In this document: piece by piece, positions 18,216-27,650 of the stretch
How positions within the stretch are numbered: position 1 is the first letter of the stretch
Layout: the number at the start of each line of letters is the position of its first letter
Origin: a virus
Virus record (IMG/VR): IMGVR_UViG_3300048837_000059
Location: 1-35,546 of that record
Direction: 5' to 3' (one strand)
DNA length: 35,546 nt
The notes under the pieces: model-generated
The model's input: the letters and a program-made list of their open reading frames with translations, nothing else
Database searches by the model: none
Told to the model about the DNA's origin: nothing
Program-made: the position numbers and the translations under genes

Positions 18216-20822
18216 TTAATCGTGTCCAAGAACTATTAGTTCTGAACCTATATTCAAATCACCACCACCTGTGTTGAGAATATCTATTCTATTGATTTGT
18301 GAATTATTAACCCATTTACCTAACATTTCTCTACGACTAATCGCATTCCCTGCACCTGCTGTACCTTGACTTAGAATATGTCCTATTGCTAGCTTTTCTT
18401 GGTTGGCATAGTTGATTATTTCAAACTCTGCGAACTGTGGGAAAGTTGGTGAGCCAATGTGTGTTTGTATGTTGCTAACAGACCATTGCGAAACATCTGT
18501 ACCACCATTATCATTATATATTCTTGCATAATTGTTACCTGTGTCGTTGTTAAAAATCATCGAACCATTGATAGTTCCGCCAGTAGCAAGTAGTCGGACA
18601 ATCAGTTTTAAATAGTTTCTAGCTGGTAACCCAGAAACCGTTATTGCGTCCCCAGCACTTGTTAAAGTAGTTCTTCCTATTTCTTGCCACCAACTTAAAT
18701 CTAGTTCTGACATTACATTTCTATTGTCTACTTGTAAACTTCCACCTAATGTTGTGTCGTATAACGCTTTTATAGCAACTCCGTCAGAATGATAATGAAT
18801 CAAAGGTATTCCTTTGTTCAGAGTAATCTCTACTAGCTGTTGTGTTAACTTGTCGTAAACTCTAACTTCTATATTATATGATTTTTCTGCGTCAAATCCA
18901 CCTGCACCTAAATCTCCATTGATATACTCGGCATAAGTTATTGCTCCAGCAGAATCAACCGCAACATCGCTTGTTATTTCAATCCAAGATTGTGCCGACC
19001 AAGCTTCTGTCGTTTCTTTATAGCGATAATGTGCGGTTATGTCGTTAAGAACTCCACTTCCTGTGTCTGTCCCAGTATCAAAATACTTATTCCAAAGTGT
19101 GCCATCAAAACTCAAGGTAGTTAATGCATCTACATTATTATCTCTTGTCGCTACTACATTTGATATTACAATAGGTGTTGGTGTCGACATATAAGTAAAA
19201 GTGTCTGGAACTACGGTACTTAGATTTCTACTGTCAATCGCTGTAACACTAAATTCGTTCAGAATCACATTGCTTATATCAAGGTCGACCGTATCACCTG
19301 AACTGTAGTTTTCTTCTACCTGCAAAACCCCGCTTACTAGCCTGTATTTGATGCCTGTTGCCGAATTCTGTGCAACCATTTTGTTACCAGTAACTATTCT
19401 AGCTCTAGCATCTGAGAATCCGCTAATTATCTTATCAGTCCCACCGAGTAAGGTCTCCGTACTAGAAGTAACTAGAGTATTGTCATACTTGTCTTTTACC
19501 ACAATATTCTTGTCTATGTTCAGTAATTCGTAAGTAGTAAAGACAGGTTTGTTCGCAACTAAATCAATAGAAGCTGTTCCACTCTTGTCGGTAAAAGTAC
19601 CGATTAGTGTTGTATAACCTGAATCGCTATACGAGTATAGCTTGATGTTCATCGGACAACTTGTTGCGGTTGGAATCTCTGCGTACATTGCAGAATTTTC
19701 TCCTGCGTCTGGCTCTATTGTAAAATTTGTAACTTGTCCAATATTCTCTGTCTTTATCAATTCAGAATTGACGTAAAGTTCATACTTTAAATAAGCATTT
19801 AACGGATTTACTATCGTTAATGGAATATCGTTCTCAATCTCGAAACTCACATTATTACTAATTGTTGCCATTCCTGAATAATCAATTACTAATTTTGGGT
19901 CTCGTGAAGTTCCTGTATAATCTGAGGTCTGTGATGCAATGTATGAAAGGAGTTGAGACCCACCTGCTCCAGGAATTGTTGGTTCAACACCAGTAGCATC
20001 TCTGGTTGACCGAGTTCCCAATTTAGTGATTCCTCCAATCGTTATTGGTATTCCTGCAAAATTGTTATAGCTACCCACAGTCCAACTTGTATAACTAATA
20101 TTGGTTGACAATTCTGTTGTTCCGAGTGTTCCATAATCACTAGCTATTAAATCCGTGTTACTGCTCGGATTAGAAGAGTATATTTGACAACCTATATTTA
20201 CAGTAGGAAAGTCGTTATACTTGTCCGTACCATATAGTCCTAATGCTGTACTATTTACCGCTATGCCATTTGCAAGGCTACTGGTATCAAATAGAAAGAT
20301 AGACCGAGCAAGAAAATGCCATTTTCTGTAATACTGATGCCACGCATGACCTGCAACCACAGTTGTTGGACTTGAGCTACTTGATGCTGTACCTGCACCG
20401 CTTCTTATCTCGGACCAGCTAGTGCCACTATCGGGGGCTAGTTCTCTTCTTACTTCGCCGTCAACGGTTGTTGTTTCTGGGTGTGCATTCGGATAAACAG
20501 TCAAGGTATCAAAACCAAGATTCAGGCTGGGAAATAAGCGGTTGGATAATAAATCCCAAGCGTGGAATATCTGCCAAATAGGTTTCAATCCATAGTAAAG
20601 TCTGTTAGCAAATTTTGCTCTAGTCCTAAACTCCGCCACTATATTTTCTCCGTTTCGCCAATATATAGCGTTTGGTTCTATCTTTATAATTTTATTCCTT
20701 CCTACATCGCTTCTATCTCCATGTATCCTAAAAAACCTGCGTCCAAACCAACTATTGGCAAAGGTTAGTAACCATTTCTGATTATCTTTGAACCATTTCT
20801 TGTAAAAAACAATCTCGTTCAT
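18216..20822 (-). CDS. Large tail fibre / receptor-binding protein
   Basis: This 868-residue protein, read after the hub gene, is rich in Ser, Thr, Gly and Asn with repeated strand-like segments. Around 150-310 there is a DNRLRE-like surface domain (F-L-F-D-T-S-S-L, then D-P-K-L-V-I-D-Y). After about 330, several beta domains follow. The C-terminal 170 residues have the pattern of carbohydrate-binding receptor domains at fibre tips: W-W-Q-E-I-G-R-T-T-L, A-R-N-Y-L-K-L, F-N-N-D-T-G-N-N-Y-A-R, and an end in E-L-I-V-L-G-H-D. It should bind the host surface. It starts directly at the hub stop. Confidence 0.82.
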   Translation of the reverse strand: MNEIVFYKKWFKDNQKWLLTFANSWFGRRFFRIHGDRSDVGRNKIIKIEPNAIYWRNGENIVAEFRTRAKFANRLYYGLKPIWQIFHAWDLLSNRLFPSLNLGFDTLTVYPNAHPETTTVDGEVRRELAPDSGTSWSEIRSGAGTASSSSSPTTVVAGHAWHQYYRKWHFLARSIFLFDTSSLANGIAVNSTALGLYGTDKYNDFPTVNIGCQIYSSNPSSNTDLIASDYGTLGTTELSTNISYTSWTVGSYNNFAGIPITIGGITKLGTRSTRDATGVEPTIPGAGGSQLLSYIASQTSDYTGTSRDPKLVIDYSGMATISNNVSFEIENDIPLTIVNPLNAYLKYELYVNSELIKTENIGQVTNFTIEPDAGENSAMYAEIPTATSCPMNIKLYSYSDSGYTTLIGTFTDKSGTASIDLVANKPVFTTYELLNIDKNIVVKDKYDNTLVTSSTETLLGGTDKIISGFSDARARIVTGNKMVAQNSATGIKYRLVSGVLQVEENYSSGDTVDLDISNVILNEFSVTAIDSRNLSTVVPDTFTYMSTPTPIVISNVVATRDNNVDALTTLSFDGTLWNKYFDTGTDTGSGVLNDITAHYRYKETTEAWSAQSWIEITSDVAVDSAGAITYAEYINGDLGAGGFDAEKSYNIEVRVYDKLTQQLVEITLNKGIPLIHYHSDGVAIKALYDTTLGGSLQVDNRNVMSELDLSWWQEIGRTTLTSAGDAITVSGLPARNYLKLIVRLLATGGTINGSMIFNNDTGNNYARIYNDNGGTDVSQWSVSNIQTHIGSPTFPQFAEFEIINYANQEKLAIGHILSQGTAGAGNAISRREMLGKWVNNSQINRIDILNTGGGDLNIGSELIVLGHD

Positions 20823-23348
20823 TTAATCATTGATAACAACTAAAGCTCCTGTGTTTACAGGAATGAAACGCAAAGATTTCTCGGCATCTTCATATCTTTG
20901 TATCGTCAATTCTGTTTGTGCAATCAATCTGGTAATTATTCCACTATCTTTTGAAACTAAAAGCACAACCTTACCTCCTGCGGTATCATAGACTGCTAAC
21001 TTTGTATTATCTAGCAAAGAACGGAAAGTATCTGTTAACGATGTAATCGAGAATCCTTCTCTATCGAATCTGAAATTTGTTCCATAAAGTTCATTGGGTG
21101 CTTGAATCCAACCATTCACATCACCTAATTTGACAACCATGTCAGACAAGGTGATTGAATCTCCTGTTAAATTCTCAAACTGCACAATTGTAGATACCGA
21201 AGTCGTAACAAATGTTTGCTTAAAAACCGTCCACGAAGCTGATTCCGGAATTGTTATCACGTCTTGACCAGTAATAGTTAGTGTTGCGTCATCATTGCTT
21301 TTGTATCGGAAATAAACAGTATAGGTTTCATCTAAGATGGTAGCAAACTGTTGTTTAATAAATTGGTCGTTTAGTTGAATCCCGCTACCAGATTCGCTAT
21401 TTATTTTCAAATCAGTATCATTGATAATCGTACCCGAGTTCCTAGCATCTACTGGTTCACCATTTTCATCTAAATCTTGCCATTCCTTGATGTCTCCTTT
21501 TAATCCAACAGAGTTCCTGAGCAGATTAGTTCCTCCCAATCCTTGTACGCTAAATTCTAACGCATCGACTGTTTGTTGAAGCTCTGTAATTTGTAGCTGT
21601 TGCGTTTCTGTTAATGCTTCTAAATCTGCAACAGTTTGAGTAATCTCTCCAATCGTGATAGCCATACTCGCTAATCCTGAAATATCTTGAGTAATAATTT
21701 CAATTTCTCCTGTTTGTTTGTCGACTTTAATCTCTGTGTTCTTGATAACTTGTCCGACTACTCCCGCATAAGCCAAATTCGTGTAAGTCTTATCAGGTGA
21801 TAAGCATTTCAAAGTCTCTCTCAAGCTTCCGTCCATTACTACCTCGTATTCCATCACAACTGTGTGATGTCCTGTTCCTGCTGAATTAGGAACTGAAATT
21901 CTGTCTCCTACTTCGAAGTAACCAAGTCCAACCGTCTTTGCTTCGCATGGGTAGAAGTTAAGTCCTAGTAGTTCAGCGAATATTACTGGCAAGTAAGTTT
22001 CTCTGTCCGAATCGATTAAATAGTTATTCACAATTCGTAATTCTTTGATACCATTCAATGCAATGTTAGCGTCATCTTTTACTAGAATATTGTCCTCCTG
22101 TGGCATTCTACTAGCAACCAACTGGTTAATGTCTGTGTATTCTGGCTCTAGCTTGATTGAGAACATATCAGCAAGTCCAAGTGTTTCCTCTAATGTTGAA
22201 ATCTCAACTTGTCTGAAATGCAGTTCATCATCTCCTGAAAAGTAAATCGTACTTCCAGAAGCTTCAGCAACTTGGTCTAATATCTGTCGATAAGTTAGTT
22301 TTGATTCTGAGAAAAGTTCAGAAGCAATTTCTAAATCATCGTTTGGAAAACTTGTTGCGTTCAAAATCCAACCTAATTCTGTACAAATCGCACTTACCAA
22401 ATCCATTAAATCAATCGGGTAGGTCGGAGTTAGTGAGTACTGTTCGTTTGCCAAATACATCAAGTCAAAACCTTTAGCGACTGTTTCTCCTGTTACTTGA
22501 TTTGTTTCCTCACTCGTAATAATGAAACTTCCATAATCAATAAACTCGTTTATTAATGGTGTGAATTGAGTAACCGATTCAACAGTCAAAACTGTATCAC
22601 TTGCTTCCGTTTGCCACATTCCTGCAAGTATATCTATTCTTAATGCTGTTATAGCAAACGGTGTTACCACGTCTCCGACAGTAGTCCATTCAGTCCCATT
22701 ACTTGTGTCGAAGTAAATAGTTCCGTCAAGCTCTCTGATTCTGAATCCAACTTCATCGCTATAAGCAATCGTGTCAATTGTAGTCGCACTTCCGCCGACT
22801 TTGTACCTGATGATTATGTTTCCTCCTCCTATTGCAAACTCGAAGTAATTGTTGTCATCTAGATACAACTTCAATGGGTACACTTCCCAACTTTCAATCG
22901 CTGTATTTCCTACATCTACACCTTCAACCAAAATACTGCTCTCGGTTAAATCTATCGTATTGTCTGATAAAACTCCTGTGTATTCTGGACTAGCTCCTTC
23001 AACAGATATAATCAATTCATTATTGATTGTAACTCCTGTTCCAAAAGAACTCCAAACATCTGTGTCTAGCTCATCTCCTGTAAAAGTGTCTATCGTTGTT
23101 GTAATTTCTGGAGTTAATTCTACTCCGATTGCTGGTATAACATTATTACCTAACATCGAGTGAGTTCCTAAGTATCTAATCTCGCATTGACGCATTACGC
23201 TCCTTAAAAGTCCGCTAGAGGTCGAAATTTTAATACTCTTGAGGTCGTCTGATTGGGTGAGTAAATCATCTCCGTTTGCTACTCTACTAAATAGTTTTCT
23301 CGTCTGTGCTTTGACTGCTGTTTTAAAATCGTTGCTTACTGTTATCAA
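20823..23348 (-). CDS. Tail hub / Tal-like protein with inserted carbohydrate-binding domain
   Basis: This 841-residue protein is encoded after the distal tail protein. The first 80 and the 255-540 regions look like the gp27/gp44-type baseplate hub (Q-I-L-D-Q-V-A-E-A-S-G-S-T-I, then a D-R-I-S-V-P barrel strand). Between them (about 85-255) lies a jelly-roll-like insert, F-T-G-D-E-L-D-T-D-V-W, with F-R-I-R-E-L-D-G-T-I-Y, resembling a LamG/CBM domain. After about 545 there is a coiled coil (L-E-A-L-T-E-T-Q-Q-L-Q-I-T-E-L-Q), then a further beta domain near 610-740. No peptidase motif was seen. It overlaps the distal tail gene by 4 nt. Confidence 0.82.
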   Translation of the reverse strand: MITVSNDFKTAVKAQTRKLFSRVANGDDLLTQSDDLKSIKISTSSGLLRSVMRQCEIRYLGTHSMLGNNVIPAIGVELTPEITTTIDTFTGDELDTDVWSSFGTGVTINNELIISVEGASPEYTGVLSDNTIDLTESSILVEGVDVGNTAIESWEVYPLKLYLDDNNYFEFAIGGGNIIIRYKVGGSATTIDTIAYSDEVGFRIRELDGTIYFDTSNGTEWTTVGDVVTPFAITALRIDILAGMWQTEASDTVLTVESVTQFTPLINEFIDYGSFIITSEETNQVTGETVAKGFDLMYLANEQYSLTPTYPIDLMDLVSAICTELGWILNATSFPNDDLEIASELFSESKLTYRQILDQVAEASGSTIYFSGDDELHFRQVEISTLEETLGLADMFSIKLEPEYTDINQLVASRMPQEDNILVKDDANIALNGIKELRIVNNYLIDSDRETYLPVIFAELLGLNFYPCEAKTVGLGYFEVGDRISVPNSAGTGHHTVVMEYEVVMDGSLRETLKCLSPDKTYTNLAYAGVVGQVIKNTEIKVDKQTGEIEIITQDISGLASMAITIGEITQTVADLEALTETQQLQITELQQTVDALEFSVQGLGGTNLLRNSVGLKGDIKEWQDLDENGEPVDARNSGTIINDTDLKINSESGSGIQLNDQFIKQQFATILDETYTVYFRYKSNDDATLTITGQDVITIPESASWTVFKQTFVTTSVSTIVQFENLTGDSITLSDMVVKLGDVNGWIQAPNELYGTNFRFDREGFSITSLTDTFRSLLDNTKLAVYDTAGGKVVLLVSKDSGIITRLIAQTELTIQRYEDAEKSLRFIPVNTGALVVIND

Positions 23349-23713
23349 GTCATTTTGCTAAATGGAATTAAACTAACACTAAATGGCTCGTAAAGCTCTT
23401 TAGTTTTATCAAACAATGGTGTCGAATAATCTCCTGCGTAATAAGTTCCACTTTTAAGAGTTTCCGTTCCCGAGTTCCACCATTGTAAAGTAAAAGAAGC
23501 TTGGTCTAATAATAAGACTAAGGCTTTCAATTCATCTGCTGTTAAATAACCGAACTCGACTACAATCTTTGGGAATATTCCAACAAATGTTGCTCTCAAG
23601 TCTCCTGCCATATTCCTATCAGCGTCTGTCCAAAGTTTATTCCTTTCAACCTTATAAGACTTAACTTTTGTCAAAGTTGTTCCGTCTATTTTAAGTAATG
23701 TTGTTATAGCCAT
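23345..23713 (-). CDS. Distal tail protein (DUF6711-like)
   Basis: This 122-residue protein has the pattern M-A-I-T-T-L-L-K-I-D-G, S-Y-K-V-E-R, A-D-R-N-M-A-G-D-L-R-A-T, L-T-A-D-E-L-K-A-L and the end F-S-V-S-L-I-P. It resembles small distal-tail or tail-completion proteins found right after tape measures in Gram-positive siphoviruses. It should connect the tail tube to the hub. Starts 1 nt after the tape-measure stop and overlaps the hub by 4 nt. Confidence 0.78.
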   Translation of the reverse strand: MAITTLLKIDGTTLTKVKSYKVERNKLWTDADRNMAGDLRATFVGIFPKIVVEFGYLTADELKALVLLLDQASFTLQWWNSGTETLKSGTYYAGDYSTPLFDKTKELYEPFSVSLIPFSKMT

Positions 23714-23714
23714 T

Positions 23715-26207
23715 TTAGATTCTTAATACTTGAGTATTGCTAGACATTGTTTTGTTGTTTATAAAGTCTATAAAGTTGTTATAAATTTCATCTTCTCCAA
23801 TCTTCACTACAATAGTGTTTCCTCCACCACCTATTCTTTCTGCAAGTTTATCTATCCAACCTGTGTTGTTCTCTAATGGCATTACAACTTCAGCTCCTGA
23901 TTCTCCTATCATTGCCATAGTCGGTGCTGTTACTACTCCACCTCGTGCAAGTCTTGGAATATTAGGTATCGAAAAACCTACATTTCCCAATCCTGTCCAA
24001 TCTGGTAGTTTAAAATTATTCAGCTTCTGGAAGAACTTGTTTAGCATATCAATCATTTTGTTAATTCCACTTTTAACTCCGCTCTCAACACTTGACCATA
24101 TATTCACAATTCCGTCTTTGACACCGTAGAAGGCGTTTGTAACTCGATTTTTTATATCCTCTACCTTGTTTACAAGATAATCTCGCATAATAGCGAAACC
24201 TGCTTTTAGGTTGTTTATAAAGTTAGAAGCGATATTCCAAGCCCAATTAAAAGCATTTACTAAAGTATTTCCAATTCTACTTGCTAAATCTGTAATCCAG
24301 TTTCCAACAGTTTTTATATAGTTCGGAATTTGTTTCAAGAACTCTATAAATTTCTTCCCAATATCCCAAACCATTTTGAACGAGTTTAGCCAGTTAATAA
24401 ATCCTTCGATTAGCCATTTAATAACGAATCCAATTACATCAATAGCGGGAGATAATCCTTTTAACATAATGTCAATTATGCTCATAATCGCAACTATGAA
24501 AGCTCCGACTATTACTGCAACAATTTTTCCAATCACCTCTAAAATAGGTTTTAATGCGTTCCAAAGCTTTTCTATTGTCGGAAGCAATCCAATAAAAGCG
24601 TTCTTTAGACTTTCCCAAGCTTTCAGTAATGAATCTTTAATGCTACTTGCCAACTTCTTAATTGTGTCTATAAAAAGAATTACAAAAGGATTCTGCATTA
24701 GTTCAGCAAATTTTAATTTCACGCTTTCAACGAAAGCAATGATTTTATCTCTGCTTTCCCATATCCACTCAACCGCAAGACCAATTAACCCGAAAAGTAC
24801 TACTTTCCAATGTTCTGTTATAAAATCCCAAATCGGTCGTAATGGTTCTAGAAACTCTAAAATCTTTTCTTTCATTGCTCTAAATTTTTCTGTAATCTCC
24901 TCTGCTTTTGCGTTTACTAAGTCGGCAGTTTTGTTTATATCTTCAATATCAACTAAACCTCCTCCTCCTAATCCTCCTGCTCCACCTACTGCTCCTGCTC
25001 CTCCTGCTTCTGTTCCTGCGTCTGGTGTTTTTAATACGTTTAACTCGTCAAATCCTGCTAATCCTGCAAGTTCTTTCTTCAACGCCTTTGCGTCTTTACT
25101 TGCGTCTTTCATTGCTCCGCCTGTGTTCGCTACACTTCCTCCTAACTTATCACTAGCTTTCAAATTCTTTAACGAGAAACTCGCTAGATTGTTAAAGTTC
25201 TTTCCAACTACTGGTAATTTAGAAAGTAATGCTCCAATAACTCGAATCACTACTACGATATACCCAGCAACAGATGTTGCCCAGTTTCTAATAGTTAATC
25301 CTAAATCTACAAAACCGTCTTCCGCACTAAATAAACTTGCTCTGATTGCATTAAATAATTGCAAGATTCCAGAACTCGCTGTCCTTAAAATCGGCTCTAA
25401 AGCACTTCCTATAATTTCTGATATATTTCTTATGACTTCTCCGATAGAAGCAATTATCTTTCCTGAGGTTTCGTATGTTAAAGCGTATGCTCCGAAAGAC
25501 TTTCCTGCTTCTCTCATTACAATATCCATTCTCGCTTGTGCTTGTTCTTGTGCCGACAACTCTTTTCCGTATTCGTTGTATTCAATCCTTAAATTAGCTA
25601 TTCCTGCCAACATCTCTCTGACTGCTTGTGTTTGTTCTCCTGTGTTTATGAATCTAGTTATCTCTTTAATCGCTTCTCCAGAACCTACTCCTGCAACTGC
25701 TCCCAAATCTTTAACGCTTAATACTAAAGCATTAACTCCTGTTGCTGTTTCTCCTGTTCTTGCGTCTACTGCTTTTAATCCATCAGCCATCTGAACTAAT
25801 CCAGACAATGCAAGATTCCTTATAACAGAATCCGCTATTGAGCCATAAGTGTTAGCTTCTACTAACTGCTGATTCAGTCCTTTTAATTGTTCTGTTGTTA
25901 TTCCTGCGTTCTTTGCTACAACTTGAGTTGCCACTCCTAATCTTGAAAAGCTACTTCCGTTCTTTATAATAGTCGAACCAACATTTCTTAATGTTCCTCC
26001 TATTGCTCCGATTGTTCTTCCCAAAACTGCTGTCGCAACATTAGCTTTCAAAATTGAGCCGACTAAATTTCCTCCCATAGATTTACCAATCTTTCCAGTT
26101 TCACCTTGTAGCGATTCTAGTTGCTTAGTTACCTTTCCCAATACTTCAGAAAACTGTTTCGAATCTGCACTAATTTTGACTGATAACTGTTCGACTGTTA
26201 CTGCCAT
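23715..26207 (-). CDS. Tape measure protein
   Basis: This 830-residue protein sets tail length. The N-terminal part is helical with heptads (V-T-V-E-Q-L-S-V-K-I-S-A-D-S-K-Q-F). At about 100-250 there is a conserved-looking TMP domain (A-K-N-A-G-I-T-T-E-Q-L, then A-Q-E-Q-A-Q-A-R-M-D). A Gly-rich linker lies near 400-420. Hydrophobic segments around 470-490 and 555-600 may cross the membrane on DNA injection. The C-terminal G-E-S-G-A-E-V-V-M-P-L motif is typical of TMPs. At about 0.15 nm per residue it predicts a tail of roughly 125 nm. It starts directly after the chaperone stop. Confidence 0.92.
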   Translation of the reverse strand: MAVTVEQLSVKISADSKQFSEVLGKVTKQLESLQGETGKIGKSMGGNLVGSILKANVATAVLGRTIGAIGGTLRNVGSTIIKNGSSFSRLGVATQVVAKNAGITTEQLKGLNQQLVEANTYGSIADSVIRNLALSGLVQMADGLKAVDARTGETATGVNALVLSVKDLGAVAGVGSGEAIKEITRFINTGEQTQAVREMLAGIANLRIEYNEYGKELSAQEQAQARMDIVMREAGKSFGAYALTYETSGKIIASIGEVIRNISEIIGSALEPILRTASSGILQLFNAIRASLFSAEDGFVDLGLTIRNWATSVAGYIVVVIRVIGALLSKLPVVGKNFNNLASFSLKNLKASDKLGGSVANTGGAMKDASKDAKALKKELAGLAGFDELNVLKTPDAGTEAGGAGAVGGAGGLGGGGLVDIEDINKTADLVNAKAEEITEKFRAMKEKILEFLEPLRPIWDFITEHWKVVLFGLIGLAVEWIWESRDKIIAFVESVKLKFAELMQNPFVILFIDTIKKLASSIKDSLLKAWESLKNAFIGLLPTIEKLWNALKPILEVIGKIVAVIVGAFIVAIMSIIDIMLKGLSPAIDVIGFVIKWLIEGFINWLNSFKMVWDIGKKFIEFLKQIPNYIKTVGNWITDLASRIGNTLVNAFNWAWNIASNFINNLKAGFAIMRDYLVNKVEDIKNRVTNAFYGVKDGIVNIWSSVESGVKSGINKMIDMLNKFFQKLNNFKLPDWTGLGNVGFSIPNIPRLARGGVVTAPTMAMIGESGAEVVMPLENNTGWIDKLAERIGGGGNTIVVKIGEDEIYNNFIDFINNKTMSSNTQVLRI

Positions 26208-26546
26208 TTAATTTCTGTTAACATTTTTAATAAATCCTCCCATTATTATAGTATTTCGTCTTGCTATTCTTTCCATCTCTTTATCGTCCTTCGCCTTTTC
26301 TTCTTCTTTTGCTAGAAATGGTTTCTTTGGATACTTCTTCGGGTCGTGATAGCTAAATGCTAAATACTTCCCAAGTACCCACAAGTTATAATCCATCTCA
26401 ATCATACTTGCCTCTTTTTTTCTCTGATACGCTTCCAGATACTTTTTAAAATCTGTCGGCGTTGTGTTCCAATATTCTTCTAATTTAAATCCAATCTCTA
26501 TTGCTGTGGTTTCATACTCTAACCATTGGCTCTTGAAAGTTACACT
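26208..26546 (-). CDS. Tail assembly chaperone T-part (expressed by -1 frameshift)
   Basis: This frame has no proper start of its own. It lies -1 relative to the G gene (26540-26833) and is entered near A-AAA-G at 26549-26545. The 112 extra residues begin near S-V-T-F-K-S-Q-W-L-E-Y-E and contain the T-type pattern I-G-F-K-L-E-E-Y-W-N-T-T-P-T-D-F-K-K-Y-L-E-A-Y. An internal Met at 26405 gives the appearance of a 65-residue gene, but the upstream half is open and protein-like. The fused product is about 208 residues. Lambda gpG/gpGT is the model: both forms guide tail tube assembly on the tape measure. Confidence 0.82.
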   Translation of the reverse strand, partial: SVTFKSQWLEYETTAIEIGFKLEEYWNTTPTDFKKYLEAYQRKKEASMIEMDYNLWVLGKYLAFSYHDPKKYPKKPFLAKEEEKAKDDKEMERIARRNTIIMGGFIKNVNRN

Positions 26547-26833
26547 TTTATTTCTTTGTTTAGTGTCTCCTTGAGGCTGTCCAAGTTTAGAGTTCGTGGT
26601 AAAAAACCGCCATTCTTTAACGCCTCAATTATCTCTACATAAAGTGCAACCATATCTCCTGTCTGAAAGTATTCCTCTAACAAGGTATAGGTTTCGTCTT
26701 CATTCTTATCCAGACCTTTGCTAACTAACAGAACTATATTCCTCATTGAGAACTCGCCAACTATTTCCGTTATTGGTCTTTTAGTTACATCTTCTATTGA
26801 AGCTATTGTTCTCGGTGTGTATTTTAGTTCCAT
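26540..26833 (-). CDS. Tail assembly chaperone G-part
   Basis: This 97-residue helical protein (I-A-S-I-E-D-V-T-K-R-P-I-T-E-I-V, N-I-V-L-L-V-S-K-G-L-D-K-N-E) lies between tail tube and tape measure genes, the fixed position of tail chaperones. It is made in quantity as the short form, and some ribosomes slip back one base at the A-AAA-G just before the TAA (26542-26540) to make the G-T fusion. Confidence 0.85.
   Translation of the reverse strand: MELKYTPRTIASIEDVTKRPITEIVGEFSMRNIVLLVSKGLDKNEDETYTLLEEYFQTGDMVALYVEIIEALKNGGFLPRTLNLDSLKETLNKEIKV
26546..26549 (-). promoter_or_regulatory. Candidate -1 ribosomal frameshift site
   Basis: Four A bases (26549-26546) before GTG TAA let tRNA-Lys slip back by one from AAA to AAA. 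It is the best slip site in the overlap between the G stop and the T frame. It is not a full X-XXY-YYZ heptamer, so the exact slip point is inferred. Confidence 0.6.
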
Positions 26834-26863
26834 AATCTTTTTTAAAAAATATAATTAGCATAG

Positions 26864-26883
26864 GACTGGAGTTTCCTCCAGTC
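26864..26883 (-). promoter_or_regulatory. Stable hairpin after the tail tube gene
   Basis: GACTGGAG, loop GAAA (a GNRA tetraloop), CTCCAGTC form a perfect 8-bp stem on the minus strand, beginning about 8 nt after the tail tube stop. There is no T-run. It probably protects the upstream abundant mRNA from 3' decay or partly stops transcription. Confidence 0.65.
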
Positions 26884-26890
26884 TTTTGAG

Positions 26891-27313
26891 TTAAGCACTA
26901 ACTTCAGTAGCTGTGTAAGTAGGTGCTCCACTAATTCTGATTGAACCAGTGAAACCTCTTACGCCATCAACTGTTGATTCTGCCTCTTTCCAAGACTTAA
27001 CAAATCCTGAGAAAGTCCATTTGCTACCGCTTGTGAATTCGATTTCCCAATTGGAGACTGTTTGAGCCTCTGCCAAAGCTAACATATCTTCCATATTGGT
27101 TTCTGATTTCACGAAACCTGCAAGTGAGACTTCACCAGCGTCTTTGCTTCCTGCTATAAACTCTTTGTAACCACCTGTTGAATCAAGTGTAGTTACATCA
27201 ATTTCATCGCTTTCTACTCCTACTTCTCCAATAGAAGTTAGGTCTGCGATTGGTACAGGAGTACCGTCTGGGTCGAGTGTTAGTGTTGTTCCTAAACTTT
27301 TTAATGCACTCAT
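26891..27313 (-). CDS. Major tail (tube) protein
   Basis: This 140-residue protein forms the tail tube. It starts S-A-L-K-S-L-G-T-T-L-T-L-D and has the tube-family features E-S-D-E-I-D-V-T-T-L-D-S-T-G-G-Y-K-E-F-I-A-G-S-K-D and the later W-T-F-S-G-F-V-K-S-W. Size and order (between tail terminator and chaperone) fit lambda-like or TP901-like tube proteins. A stable hairpin follows the stop. Confidence 0.9.
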   Translation of the reverse strand: MSALKSLGTTLTLDPDGTPVPIADLTSIGEVGVESDEIDVTTLDSTGGYKEFIAGSKDAGEVSLAGFVKSETNMEDMLALAEAQTVSNWEIEFTSGSKWTFSGFVKSWKEAESTVDGVRGFTGSIRISGAPTYTATEVSA

Positions 27314-27317
27314 AATT

Positions 27318-27650
27318 TTAAGATAAATAAGTAAACCTTAATGCTAAATGAGAACGACCGTCTGGCTCTACTAAATCGAAACAGTCTGTCATTATATAGT
27401 CGTTGCTCCTTAACATACTTTCGACTTCTGCTAACATTGAGCTAGTTTCACTAGCCGTATTTGCGAATAAGTCTACATTGAATAGTATTTGTTGGTATCC
27501 AATTTCTCTCTCTAAAGTTGGCTCTATTGAATGTTGTGCAACCATAAAAGTTACACAAGGAAACTCTGCTAGAACTTCTGGTCTTGTTTGATAGACCGTA
27601 TATTCTAGTGTCGATAATAAATCGTATATTTCCTTTTTTACATTATTCAT
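27318..27650 (-). CDS. Tail terminator / tail completion protein
   Basis: This 110-residue protein has the pattern I-Y-D-L-L-S-T-L-E-Y-T-V-Y-Q-T-R-P-E, E-F-P-C-V-T-F-M-V, and D-L-F-A-N-T-A-S-E-T of small tail terminators (gpU-like or DUF3168-like). It caps the tail tube and joins it to the head. The ATG overlaps the HK97 gp10-like gene's stop by 4 nt. Confidence 0.75.
   Translation of the reverse strand: MNNVKKEIYDLLSTLEYTVYQTRPEVLAEFPCVTFMVAQHSIEPTLEREIGYQQILFNVDLFANTASETSSMLAEVESMLRSNDYIMTDCFDLVEPDGRSHLALRFTYLS

Noticed and set aside
24376-25794. Long plus-strand open frame of 472 codons inside the tape measure gene
   Set aside because: It is the antisense shadow of the tape measure gene. 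Its composition (rich in Pro, Ser, Ile without pattern) is not protein-like, and the minus-strand frame is clearly coding.
26208-26405. Independent 65-residue gene
   Set aside because: The frame continues upstream of its Met with T-domain sequence up to the G gene, so it is the end of a frameshift product.
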